The notes beneath the pieces are model-generated. The model was not told the origin of the DNA, made no database searches, and worked only from the letters and a program-made list of their open reading frames with translations. The translations under genes and the position numbers were made by a program. A stretch of 64,000 nt of DNA. Source: Edaphobacter aggregans DSM 19364. Its GTDB lineage: Bacteria; Acidobacteriota; Terriglobia; Terriglobales; Acidobacteriaceae. The stretch spans positions 1 through 64,000 of the forward strand of contig NZ_JQKI01000028.1 in assembly GCF_000745965.1 (NCBI RefSeq), written 5' to 3'. Numbering within the stretch: position 1 is the first letter of the stretch; each line of letters begins with the position of its first letter. Positions 19,985 through 27,910 of this stretch are shown in pieces.

Positions 19985-20042
19985 GTCATCCTGAGCGAAG
20001 TCTGGCGCGCACTTTGGCCAGACGCAGTCGAAGGATCTGCGG
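19985..20042. repeat. Dispersed intergenic repeat, type B with insert
   Basis: GTCATCCTGAGCGAAG, then an internal palindrome (CTGGCGCG...GGCCAG), then GCAGTCGAAGGATCTGCGG. The copy at 56313-56371 carries a related insert, while the copies near 24.2-24.4 kb lack it. It fills the murA-GNAT spacer. Confidence 0.8.
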
Positions 20043-20087
20043 TTTGCCTGCACAGGCCTACACCATGGTCTCTAACAATCGCAGCCT

Positions 20088-20543
20088 CTAACTCTCAAAC
20101 TCCTTCCAATACATCGCCGCATCCACCCCCGGCCCATAAAATCCCTTCTGCCCACCCACCCGCCGATACCCCAGCCGCTCATAGAACCGAACCGCCCCCG
20201 CGTTCTTCACATACACATGCAGCATCATCCCCACGCCCCCCGACGCCCGCACCCACGCCTCCCCCTCGGCAAGCATCCGTTCCCCCAGCCCTCTGCGGCG
20301 AAACCCCTCGCCGACGTCGATCGTCACCACATACCCCACCTCCACTGCCTCCGCCGGCTCGATATGCACAATGCAGAACCCCGCCAGCGCATCTCCTGCC
20401 TCAGCGATCACAGCCCACGCATTCTCCGCCTCGGCAAACCTCCGCATCGCCTCCCTGCTGAACCGGAACGGCGGCGCAAAGCACTCCGCATCCAGCGCAA
20501 CGATGGACTCCAGATCGCGCCGCTCGTACCTGCGAAGTACCAT
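20088..20543 (-). CDS. GNAT N-acetyltransferase (RimI-like)
   Basis: A 151-residue GNAT-fold protein. The acetyl-CoA loop is visible as GFRRRGLGERML, the beta-bulge region as VEVGYVVTID, and the C-terminal NAGAVRFYERLGYRRVG is typical. It resembles RimI-type protein N-alpha acetyltransferases, but the substrate cannot be assigned. The start at 20543 follows AGGGGAG at a good distance; longer versions enter the upstream terminator. Confidence 0.85.
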   Translation of the reverse strand: MVLRRYERRDLESIVALDAECFAPPFRFSREAMRRFAEAENAWAVIAEAGDALAGFCIVHIEPAEAVEVGYVVTIDVGEGFRRRGLGERMLAEGEAWVRASGGVGMMLHVYVKNAGAVRFYERLGYRRVGGQKGFYGPGVDAAMYWKEFES

Positions 20544-20583
20544 CCCACTCCCCTTGCGCATTCCCATCCCAACACAACCGTGC

Positions 20584-20617
20584 TCAAAAAGAAAAGGCGC
20601 CCACAAGGAGCGCCTCT
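20584..20617 (-). terminator. Terminator of the TonB receptor gene
   Basis: Read on the minus strand, AGGCGC pairs with GCGCCT around a Gly/Thr-rich loop and is followed by TTTTCTTTTT. It lies just after the TonB receptor stop codon. Confidence 0.85.
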
Positions 20618-20637
20618 CCACACACAGTTCATCTGTC

Positions 20638-23600
20638 CTAGAAGATGATCCTTCCCGCCAGTTGCAGCTGACGCGACGATCCTGCATCGCCGATGGCACC
20701 ACGAGTCTGTGAGATCTGACCGAACGTACTCGCCGCTCCCGTCGTGGCCGTCAGCACAGGATTGCCGTAGTTCACCTGGTTGAACACATCGAACGCATCC
20801 ATCCTCAGCACCAGGTTCACCGACTCTGCAATCCGTGTCGTCTTCTGCAGCGAAACATCCGTGTCCGAGAAGCCCGGCCCCGTCAGAGCGTTGCGCTGCA
20901 GATTGCCAAAGCCCAGCGGCTGCGTATAGAACGCGCAGCCCGCCACTGGCGTCGTACACACCGAGCCGCGGATGAACGGAATATTCCCATTCGGCAGCAC
21001 ATTGCCCACACCCGTCGAGTACGGCCCCAGCCGCGTCGGCCTTATCTGCCCCAGCCCCGCCGCCGTGCTGCCCGAATAAGTCGAGGTCGTCACCACGTTC
21101 ATCGGATTGCCGCCCTGGATCTGGTTGATCAGCGCCACCATCCACCCGTCCTTCAGCCGGTTCCCATGGAACGGCAGCGTCCACGTCCCGCTGAAGACAA
21201 AGTGATGACGAACGTCGAAGTCCGACAAACCGTAGCTGCCTGCCGGATTCGTGCTGTCCTGAACACCATTGCCAGCCTGCGAGTTCAGGTCCATCGACTT
21301 CGAGTACGTATACGTGGTGTTGAACTGAATGCCGCCATGCAGCGACTTCCGCACCGTCAGCCACAACGCGTTATAGTTCGACATCCCTACCGAGTCGTTG
21401 TACGTGATGTTGCCCAGCGCAGCGTTCGGACGATACGGGCTCGTCGACGAGACGGTAGGATACGGCCGCGTCCCCGTCGTCGCTCCCGGCGCATACACCA
21501 ACTGATTCAGGTTGCGATTCAGCCGCAGATGACGCCCGCCCGAGCCGATATAGCCCACCTGCAGCGCCGTTCCCCAGCCCAGGTCTTGTTGCAGGTTCAG
21601 GTTGTACGACTCCATGTACGCGTTGCGGAACTTCGGATTCACCGATGCCGGCGCCAGGCTGGACGCTGCCGCGCTGGGATACAGCGTGCCTACCGGAAGC
21701 TGTGGCCCTGTCGCCGTAGCCGTAAGGCTTACCGGATTCGAGTTCGGAGGGTTCTGTGCAAGCCCCGCCACATTGCTGATGATCGGCTGGTCCGCCATAA
21801 TCCCGAAGCCTCCGCGCACCGTCGTCTTTCCATTCCCGAAGATGTCGTAGATAAAGCCCAGGCGCGGCTCGAAGTTGTTGTTCTGCTGGTATGGCTGATC
21901 CACCTGCACGAATGACCGGGTGGTCGGATCGAAGGTTACGAAACGCTCGCCTCCCTCCGTCGGCGTCCCATTCCATTCATACCGGAAGCCGATCTCCGCG
22001 GTGAACGTCGGCGAGATCTTCCAGTTGTCGTCGACAAAACCCGCAACTGAATTGATAAAGATGCGGTTCGTCAGATACTGCGGGTTTCCGGTAAACGCAT
22101 TTCCCAGGCCCGCGATAAAGTTGGCCGTCGACGTAAACGCGATCGTCCCCGCCGTCTGCTGAAAGTTGTTCCCATTAAAGCGCCGGTACTCGCCGCCCAT
22201 CTTGATCGCGTGTTTCGACTTGAGATAGCTCAACGTATCCGACAGCACGTACGTCGTCACGTTGCGTCCCTGCGGAAACCCCGATGGCCCACCGAAGTTC
22301 AGGCCCAGGTCGCTGACCGTCATCTGCGGCAATCCAATCGGATCCGTCACGCCATTGTTGATCCCGTATTTGCTAGCGCTCTCAAGAAAGTTGTCCGAGA
22401 ACCGGATTGCAATGCGGTTGAATCCGAGCCGCGCCTCGTTCACCACGTTGGGCGAAAACACATGGACATCGTTGATCGTACCGATCTGCCGATGCGCCGT
22501 CCGATGATCGCCAAATCCCGTGACATTGTTCAGCTGCAGGTTAGGCTCGGTCCGCGCATCCTGCTGCCATGCGTAATAAAGATGCAGGGTATTCGCAGAA
22601 GTCACGTTATGCAGAAGATCGCCGCTGAACTGGTCAGTCTTCACCGGCCCCGGTGAGGATCCGGTCGCAGTGGCCACCCTCACTCCGTTCACCGTGGACT
22701 CCACGCCAACAGGAACCAGGTTAATGATCTGCGCATACGCCGGGCCCGCCGGGCTCGTAGCGAACTGCGCGCGCTGCGCCGCCGTAGGAACATTGCTGCG
22801 AAGCAGAATGTCCTGCGACTGCCGCAGTCCCTCATAGCTCAGGAAGAAGAACGTCTTGTCCTTGTAGAGCGGACCGCTGAACGCACCTCCAAAATTGTTT
22901 CTCTTCAGAGAGCTCTGCCGCGTCCCCTTCCGGTTGAAGTAGTTCCGCGCATCGAACCAATTGTTCCGCAAATAATCGAATGCCTCGCCGTGAAACTGCT
23001 TCGTCCCCGAACGAGTCGACACATTCACCACCGACCCCGAACTCCGCCCATACTCCGCGCTGAAGGTCGAGTTCGAGATCTTGAACTCCGACGTCGTGTT
23101 GATCGAGGGCTGGAACGTAATCTGATTCTGCGTCATGTCATTCAGATTGATTCCGTTAATCTGAAAGTTCGCCGAATCCTCGCGTTGGCCGGCCGTGATG
23201 TACGAATTCGCTCCCAGGCCGCGGCTCGCCGAAGTAAGAAATCCGTTCGCCGGCGGAACCACAGCGCCAGGCGTCAGCTGCGTCAGGTCCAGAAAGTGAC
23301 GGCCATTCAGCGGAATATTCTGCACCGTCTCTTTATCGATCACCTGCCCTACCGTAATGGTGCTCGAATCGATGATCGGAGTCGATCCCGTCACCTCCAC
23401 CGTCGTTCCCGTAGAGGCGATGTTCATCTTCACGTTCATCGTTGCCCGCTGGTCCACCTGCAGCGTCAGGCTCGGCACCGAATACTGGCCGAATCCCGCA
23501 GCATTCACCTGGATCATGTAGTTGCCCGGCTGCAGTGACGGAACGAAGTAGGTGCCCGACTCATCGGTCGTCACCTCGCGATCGGCGTTCGTATCCAGCG

Positions 23601-23760
23601 AATGCACCTTCACCGCCGCGCCTGCAACCACCGCGCCTGTCGCATCCGTCACCGTGCCCGACAGCGTCGCCGTTGACTGCGCGCTCGCCGTGCACACAAA
23701 CACCAGGCCAAGAACAACAACACCAACACACAACCGGAAAGACAACGTTGTACGCTTCAC
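20638..23760 (-). CDS. TonB-dependent receptor, Oar-like
   Basis: A 1,040-residue outer-membrane receptor. Signal peptide (1 to about 28), a carboxypeptidase-regulatory-like beta-sandwich (about 30-115, LSGTVTDATGAVVAGAAV), a plug with IPLNGRHFLDLTQLTPGAVV, then a long barrel ending in LAGRIIF with a terminal aromatic residue, the usual outer-membrane insertion signal. This architecture is highly expanded in Acidobacteria and is thought to import large or poorly soluble substrates. No SusD partner is nearby. Substrate unknown. Confidence 0.92.
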   Translation of the reverse strand: MKRTTLSFRLCVGVVVLGLVFVCTASAQSTATLSGTVTDATGAVVAGAAVKVHSLDTNADREVTTDESGTYFVPSLQPGNYMIQVNAAGFGQYSVPSLTLQVDQRATMNVKMNIASTGTTVEVTGSTPIIDSSTITVGQVIDKETVQNIPLNGRHFLDLTQLTPGAVVPPANGFLTSASRGLGANSYITAGQREDSANFQINGINLNDMTQNQITFQPSINTTSEFKISNSTFSAEYGRSSGSVVNVSTRSGTKQFHGEAFDYLRNNWFDARNYFNRKGTRQSSLKRNNFGGAFSGPLYKDKTFFFLSYEGLRQSQDILLRSNVPTAAQRAQFATSPAGPAYAQIINLVPVGVESTVNGVRVATATGSSPGPVKTDQFSGDLLHNVTSANTLHLYYAWQQDARTEPNLQLNNVTGFGDHRTAHRQIGTINDVHVFSPNVVNEARLGFNRIAIRFSDNFLESASKYGINNGVTDPIGLPQMTVSDLGLNFGGPSGFPQGRNVTTYVLSDTLSYLKSKHAIKMGGEYRRFNGNNFQQTAGTIAFTSTANFIAGLGNAFTGNPQYLTNRIFINSVAGFVDDNWKISPTFTAEIGFRYEWNGTPTEGGERFVTFDPTTRSFVQVDQPYQQNNNFEPRLGFIYDIFGNGKTTVRGGFGIMADQPIISNVAGLAQNPPNSNPVSLTATATGPQLPVGTLYPSAAASSLAPASVNPKFRNAYMESYNLNLQQDLGWGTALQVGYIGSGGRHLRLNRNLNQLVYAPGATTGTRPYPTVSSTSPYRPNAALGNITYNDSVGMSNYNALWLTVRKSLHGGIQFNTTYTYSKSMDLNSQAGNGVQDSTNPAGSYGLSDFDVRHHFVFSGTWTLPFHGNRLKDGWMVALINQIQGGNPMNVVTTSTYSGSTAAGLGQIRPTRLGPYSTGVGNVLPNGNIPFIRGSVCTTPVAGCAFYTQPLGFGNLQRNALTGPGFSDTDVSLQKTTRIAESVNLVLRMDAFDVFNQVNYGNPVLTATTGAASTFGQISQTRGAIGDAGSSRQLQLAGRIIF

Positions 23761-23958
23761 GGACAGCCTCCTGAAGGAACGTCAATCTCTACGCATCGCG
23801 GCGCAAAGCACTAATTTTCAACTTCTGATTCAAGTCCTCGCGGCGTGCGTAGAATCCGCCGCACCATCGATAACTACACCGCCCGGACTTCCTCGGCCGC
23901 TCAAGGGCCGATGAAATACGGAACCACGGTCAAATGGGGAACAATATGTCATTAATTT

Positions 23959-23978
23959 ACATGGAATCTCTTCCATGT
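23959..23978. promoter_or_regulatory. Operator-like palindrome
   Basis: ACATGGAA and TTCCATGT are exact inverted repeats separated by TCTC, in an AT-rich context unlike its surroundings, about 200 nt upstream of the TonB receptor start. The symmetry suggests a dimeric repressor or activator site. The binding protein is unknown. Confidence 0.4.
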
Positions 23979-24155
23979 CAACGAAACCTGTCACAAACCC
24001 CGCGCGTTGCAGGCGCCTCTGCCGCAACCACACGGCGCGCGCGCTTGCCTGCCACGCTACTTCGCCAGCCCGGCTCGGTTGTCAGCGCATCATCGAATCC
24101 GCGTCATTTTCCTGTAAAAGCGCCCGTTCCACACCGCACCGGCGGTGTTAGAAGT

Positions 24156-24192
24156 GTCATCCTGAGCGAAGCGCGAGTCGAAGGATCTGCGG
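24156..24192. repeat. Dispersed intergenic repeat, type B
   Basis: GTCATCCTGAGCGAAGCGCG followed by AGTCGAAGGATCTGCGG. This is the short form, without the palindromic insert of the 19985 copy. Confidence 0.8.
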
Positions 24193-24274
24193 CTCTTTGC
24201 AGGCTGCCACGCGCTCCAAACGACCCCTGCTCTCCTCACAATCTCATTTCCAAGCGAAGCCCAGTGTTCGATGT

Positions 24275-24338
24275 GTCATCCCGAGCGAAGCGGCGAAGCC
24301 ACGCAAAGCCTGCCCTGAGCGAATTCGAATGGGAGGAA
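24275..24338. repeat. Dispersed intergenic repeat, diverged copy
   Basis: Starts GTCATCCCGAGCGAAG and then carries extra CGGCGAAGCC and CCTGAGCGAATTCGAATGGG segments. It appears to be a rearranged or nested copy of the type B repeat. Confidence 0.6.
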
Positions 24339-24388
24339 CCCCTCATTTCGTTCACATCGCCCATAAGCCCGGCCACACTTCAGAAATT

Positions 24389-24427
24389 GTCATCCTGAGC
24401 GGAGCGCAGCGAAGTCGAAGGACCTGC
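24389..24427. repeat. Dispersed intergenic repeat, type B
   Basis: GTCATCCTGAGCGGAGCGCA followed by GCGAAGTCGAAGGACCTGC. Third copy in the same spacer, 79 nt before the MFS start codon. Confidence 0.8.
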
Positions 24428-24505
24428 ATTTCGCCCCCCACGGCCACGAGCCCCGGCGCTCCCATACAATCTCCGCCCCCCAAACCTGATACCCTCAATC
24501 CCCGG

Positions 24506-25660
24506 ATGTCCACCGACCATTCCTCCAACTCCTCGCGCCTCGTCGCCCCCATCTTCTTCTACTTCGTCGCCGCCGGAATCGTCACCGTCATGCTCGGCCC
24601 TCTGCTCCCCTCGCTCATCACACGATGGCAGCTTGAGGACGCCCAGGCCGGAACCCTCTTCGCCTCCTCCTTCTTCGGCCAGCTCATCGGAGCATGGTTC
24701 GCCACTCGCAACCTTCGTCTCAGCGTCCTCCTCGGAGCGGCCTTCACCGCCGCCGGTTGCGCCGCGCTTGCCTGGGCCACCTTCCATACCGCGCACCTCG
24801 CCCTCTTCACCGCCGGACTCGGTCTCGGATTCTCGCTCACCGCCGGCAACGTCATCGTCGGAACGGCCTCGGCGTACGTCCCCCATCGCGCCCGAACCCT
24901 CGCCCTGCTCAACGTCGCATGGAGCATCGGAGCCATCGCCTGCCCCGCGCTCGTCCGTGCCTGCGCCCCCTACGGTCCGCGCCTCTTCTTCCTCCTCACC
25001 GCATCCCTGCTCGCCCTCGGAGGACTCTTCGCCACGACCATCCCTCATCCCGCCACCAACGCCTCGCAGTCACCACTCCCCACTACGCGTATCCCTCTGC
25101 CCGGTGCGGCCATCGCTCTCTTCGCCGCGTCCCTGCTCCTCTACATCGGCAACGAAAACGCCCTCGGAGGCTGGCTTCCCAGCTTCGCCATCCGCAACAA
25201 CCCCGCCACCGCCGCCTCCACCATCGCGCTCTTCTACTGGCTCTCACAACTCATCGGCCGCCTCCTCATGGCCGCGCTCCTCTACCTCGTCACCGAACCC
25301 TTCCTCTACCGCGCCTCGCTCACGCTGCTCCTGCTCACCCAGATCGCTCTCATCCTCACTCCACACCCCGCTCCCGCTCTCGTCTTCACCGCCACCATCC
25401 TCAACGGAGCAGCCCTCGGCCCGCTCTACCCCCTCATCGTCTCCTTCCTGCTCACGCGAACCGGACAGCACGCCCGCCTCGGCCCGCTCTTCTCCTTCGC
25501 CTCACTCGGCGGAGCCACCCTTCCCTGGCTCACCGGCGTCGTCTCCACCCGCTTCGGCGGCCTCCGCCCCGGACTCCTCGTCCCCGCCGCTGCGACTCTG
25601 CTCCTCCTCTTACTCTCCCCCGCCATCATCCCCCGCCCAAACAACACCTCCGCACGCTGA
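24506..25660 (+). CDS. MFS transporter
   Basis: A 384-residue major facilitator with about 11-12 hydrophobic helices and short loops. A motif-A-like region follows helix 2 (FFGQLIGAWFATRNLRLS). The pattern resembles the FucP/sugar-type or general MFS_1 permeases, but no substrate-specific motif stands out. The ATG at 24506 begins a short polar leader before helix 1; the upstream open frame is repeat DNA. The gene is convergent with the small-protein gene at 25741. Confidence 0.82.
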   Translation: MSTDHSSNSSRLVAPIFFYFVAAGIVTVMLGPLLPSLITRWQLEDAQAGTLFASSFFGQLIGAWFATRNLRLSVLLGAAFTAAGCAALAWATFHTAHLALFTAGLGLGFSLTAGNVIVGTASAYVPHRARTLALLNVAWSIGAIACPALVRACAPYGPRLFFLLTASLLALGGLFATTIPHPATNASQSPLPTTRIPLPGAAIALFAASLLLYIGNENALGGWLPSFAIRNNPATAASTIALFYWLSQLIGRLLMAALLYLVTEPFLYRASLTLLLLTQIALILTPHPAPALVFTATILNGAALGPLYPLIVSFLLTRTGQHARLGPLFSFASLGGATLPWLTGVVSTRFGGLRPGLLVPAAATLLLLLLSPAIIPRPNNTSAR

Positions 25661-25684
25661 CCGCTCACGCCCCCCCCCACCACA

Positions 25685-25713
25685 AAAAGAAAGCCAGGCC
25701 CGCAGGCCTGGCT
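25685..25713. terminator. Bidirectional terminator
   Basis: AGCCAGGCC (25692-25700) pairs with GGCCTGGCT (25705-25713) around CGCA. On the minus strand it is followed by TTCTTTTT, so it terminates the small-protein gene at 25741-25833 and could also serve the convergent MFS gene. An equivalent hairpin follows the paralogue at 26179. Confidence 0.85.
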
Positions 25714-25740
25714 CTCCTCACCATCCTTCAACGTGTCGCG

Positions 25741-25833
25741 TTATCGCCGCGCCACAAACCGGAACTGATCCCGAAGCTGGATCGAGCTGATGACGATCAG
25801 AGCAAGCATAGACGGCAGAAAGAATACGTACAT
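25741..25833 (-). CDS. Small single-TM protein, paralogue A
   Basis: A 30-residue protein, MYVFFLPSMLALIVISSIQL followed by RDQFRFVARR: a hydrophobic segment of about 18 residues and a basic tail. An excellent GAGGAGG ribosome site lies 4 nt before the ATG and a terminator follows the stop. A close paralogue at 26179-26268 shares 22 of the first 26 residues, the ribosome site and the terminator, which argues strongly that it is translated. Function unknown; options are a small subunit or regulator of a membrane complex, or a type I toxin. Confidence 0.72.
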   Translation of the reverse strand: MYVFFLPSMLALIVISSIQLRDQFRFVARR

Positions 25834-26118
25834 GGGGCCTCCTCAGGCGAAGTGATATGTCCTGCAAGTTGCACCGCAAAGCCACAGGAGGAACGCCCGT
25901 GCCATCGCGGTTACCGCAACGAAGCTTGGCTTTCAGCGAGATCAGATCTACGTGCGACCATCTCCCGCAGACACAATATTCCCCCGAAAAATGGCCTCTA
26001 AGCACACATTCTCGGCGCACGAACCTCCGCAACAACGATTAACTGCGCAGGAACCTGCCTTGATTCTCCGCCTGCATTACACCCCCTCCGTGCACTGACG
26101 CACGAACTCACTCCATCC

Positions 26119-26148
26119 CAAAAGAAAAACCAGGCCCACAGGCCTGGC
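26119..26148 (-). terminator. Terminator of small-protein gene B
   Basis: CCAGGCC (26130-26136) pairs with GGCCTGG (26141-26147) around CACA. On the minus strand it is followed by TTTTTCTTTT. It is nearly identical to the hairpin at 25692-25713. Confidence 0.85.
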
Positions 26149-26178
26149 TCTCTTCAGCATCCTTCAGCATGTTGGAGG

Positions 26179-26268
26179 TTAGCGGGTCGTAAACCGGAAC
26201 TGATCCTTCAGCTGAATCGAACCGATGACGATGAGAGCAAGCATAGACGGCAGAAAGAAGATGTACAT
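26179..26268 (-). CDS. Small single-TM protein, paralogue B
   Basis: A 29-residue protein, MYIFFLPSMLALIVIGSIQL followed by KDQFRFTTR. It has the same GAGGAGG ribosome site as paralogue A, here 3 nt before the ATG, and the same kind of terminator after the stop. Substitutions between the copies are mostly conservative (V/I, S/G, R/K), the pattern of selection on protein. The 345-bp spacer between the two genes (25834-26178) holds no other clear gene, but its 26031-26050 segment resembles 26911-26930. Confidence 0.72.
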   Translation of the reverse strand: MYIFFLPSMLALIVIGSIQLKDQFRFTTR

Positions 26269-26352
26269 AAAGCCTCCTCAGGCAATTTGATTTTGGTACT
26301 GCTGTGTTTCCCCCGCAGCGCCATGTGCCCCGTGGCGTTGCGGGAATGTCGT

Positions 26353-26595
26353 TTACGAAGCGCGGCTACCGAACTTCCGGCGAATCGCTCCCGCAGCGCC
26401 TACCTGACCCGAACCGTACAACACCAGGGTCGAGGGCTCAGGCGCGTGCGCGGGAGGAGTGGTCGTCCCGTTCTGTTCAATCTGGTACGGACCCGTGCCT
26501 CCCGACGAGCCGTTGAACGTCTGTGCGCCGGCCTTCATCGAACCCGGGAGAGCCACAAGGCAGATAGCAGTTAGCAGATAAGCAAATCTCTTCAA
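26353..26595 (-). CDS. Small PEP-CTERM-anchored protein
   Basis: An 80-residue exported protein. Signal peptide (L)KRFAYLLTAICLVALPGS, a Gly/Thr/Pro-rich mature linker (NGSSGGTGPYQIEQNG), and a C-terminal PEP-CTERM sorting signal: PEPSTLVLYGSGQVGAAGA followed by RRKF. Such proteins are processed by an exosortase (EpsH/XrtA type), none of which is in this window. The start is taken as TTG at 26595 because GAGGGGG lies 6 nt before it; an ATG at 26613 lacks a site. The mature part is far shorter than usual for this class. Confidence 0.75.
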   Translation of the reverse strand: MKRFAYLLTAICLVALPGSMKAGAQTFNGSSGGTGPYQIEQNGTTTPPAHAPEPSTLVLYGSGQVGAAGAIRRKFGSRAS

Positions 26596-27002
26596 GTTGT
26601 CCCCCTCGCTCATCGCGAGTTCTATTTATGCTTTTAGTGCTCTGCCACGACGGCATTCCGTCGTCTTCTGCTGCGTCTCCTGGTTCGCAACTCCGGCTTA
26701 CACTTTCCTTCGCAACGACACTCTTGCGCGCGAAGATTCACAGTTGTGGCTACGCCTGCATCTCCGGCCAAAGAGAAGTGGCGACGTGACCGCCTCCATA
26801 TGCGTTTGCTGATGCACTCTGGCGTATTGCAAACAGGCGGCCATTCCCCAAACTCGCCGGATTTTGAGAAATCCCCAAAAATCCCCGACCGGAGGCCGCT
26901 CACGCCTCGAAACAGCGATCAACTGTGCAGTAATGTGCCGTTAAAGTTCCAAAACATTGCCCTCACCCGTGGGCAAAACATTTCACACACACTTGCCGCA
27001 AC
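26596..27002. other. Intergenic region, no gene recognised
   Basis: About 400 bp upstream of the PEP-CTERM gene. It contains AACAGCGATCAACTGTGCAG (26911-26930), which matches 17 of 20 bases at 26031-26050 upstream of small-protein gene A. Open frames here look non-coding (Arg/Cys-rich, no ribosome site). Confidence 0.45.
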
Positions 27003-27248
27003 TTACCTCGAACTGCCACCGCTCACCGGCGGCAGCAGTGCCACCTCATCCCCATCCCGCAAAACATCCTCCGGCCGCGCATACTCCCGGTTCACGGCCA
27101 CTGCAATCGAGCGCATCCACCCCGCGCATCTCTCCTCATACAGTGCCATCAGGTCCCCCACGCACGCCCTCTCAGCAAGCTCCACCTGCTCGCTCTCCCG
27201 GCCGAAGCTCTCCTTCAGCACCCCAAAGTAAAGCACCTGTACGCGCAT
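27003..27248 (-). CDS. moaD: Molybdopterin synthase sulfur carrier MoaD-like
   Basis: An 81-residue ubiquitin-fold sulfur carrier. VQVLYFGVLKES and the C-terminal LLPPVSGG are typical of MoaD, which carries sulfur as a thiocarboxylate on the terminal glycine for molybdopterin synthesis. Here the Gly-Gly is followed by three more residues, SSR, before the stop, so thiocarboxylation would need trimming or the protein has a different role. No moaE, moaA or moeB lies nearby. The DUF488 gene is 51 nt upstream in the same direction. Confidence 0.78.
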   Translation of the reverse strand: MRVQVLYFGVLKESFGRESEQVELAERACVGDLMALYEERCAGWMRSIAVAVNREYARPEDVLRDGDEVALLPPVSGGSSR

Positions 27249-27299
27249 CTCTCTTGAAGCATACGACCCGCAGGTCTCTCGTGGCCACCTCGAAGAGCC

Positions 27300-27836
27300 T
27301 CACCCAAACAGCACCGGCTCCTTCGGATACCACACTCTGCCCCCACTCACCTGCGCGAAGCTTGTCATCACATGTGGCCTCCGCTCGCTCTCCCCATCCG
27401 CCTTCACGAACACATCCTCCACCGCCACGCCACGCGCCATCACCGCGTCCGTAATCAAAGACCGATGACACCGCCACGGCACAGCCTCCGCGCACATCAC
27501 CACCGTCTGATCGATCTCCGGCAACCCCACCAGCCAGTCCACCTCCGCCTCGAACTGCGCCGTCTGCATATAGTCCGCATACCCACGAAAGCTCTCGTTC
27601 CTCCACCCCGTATTCACGCTGCCCGCAACCGCCTCCCGCCGCCCGCCCATCCCCTCACGCCACACCCCGCGAATCCCCGCCTCCTCCAGTCGCCGAAACA
27701 GCGCCGCCTGCGTGAACTGCGGATGTCGCCGCGACCCCGGAAACCTCCGCACATCCACCAGCATCCGCACGCCGTTGTCGCGCAGCGCCCGCAGAAACGC
27801 CTCAATCGTCAGCGTCGAGTGCCCAATCGTCATCAT
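27300..27836 (-). CDS. DUF488 domain protein
   Basis: A 178-residue protein beginning MMTIGHSTLTIEAFL, with LVDVRRFPGSRRHPQF, VVMCAEAVPWRCHRSLI and a C-terminal basic region. These match the DUF488 family, whose conserved Cys/His residues suggest a nucleic-acid or small-molecule enzyme of unknown activity. The start at 27836 is 8 nt after AGAGGA. A longer open frame upstream overlaps lon and its terminator and is not coding. Confidence 0.85.
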   Translation of the reverse strand: MMTIGHSTLTIEAFLRALRDNGVRMLVDVRRFPGSRRHPQFTQAALFRRLEEAGIRGVWREGMGGRREAVAGSVNTGWRNESFRGYADYMQTAQFEAEVDWLVGLPEIDQTVVMCAEAVPWRCHRSLITDAVMARGVAVEDVFVKADGESERRPHVMTSFAQVSGGRVWYPKEPVLFG

Positions 27837-27855
27837 CGCCAAACATCCTCTCGCA

Positions 27856-27894
27856 AAACAAAAGAGGCGGCCGGCCAAAGCCGAACCGCCCTTA
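27856..27894 (-). terminator. lon terminator
   Basis: On the minus strand GGCGGTTCGGC pairs with GCCGG-CCGCC (one bulge) and is followed by TCTTTTGTTTT. It lies between lon and the DUF488 gene. Confidence 0.85.
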
Positions 27895-27910
27895 CTCACA
27901 TCATCAAGCC

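Larger units (their letters stand above)
23761..24505. other. Long intergenic region with repeats and a palindrome
   Basis: A 745-bp gene-free stretch between the divergent TonB receptor and MFS genes. It contains a short operator-like palindrome (23959-23978) and three dispersed repeat copies (24156-24192, 24275-24338, 24389-24427). No other convincing reading frame or RNA is visible. An open frame upstream of the MFS start reads through the repeats and is not coding. Confidence 0.6.

Noticed and set aside
25669..25678. Run of about ten C as a phase-variation tract
   Set aside because: It lies in non-coding DNA between the MFS stop and a terminator, with no promoter geometry to support switching.
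26634..26903. 89-residue minus-strand open frame
   Set aside because: Arg/Cys-rich composition, no ribosome site and no family. It looks like non-coding upstream DNA of the PEP-CTERM gene.
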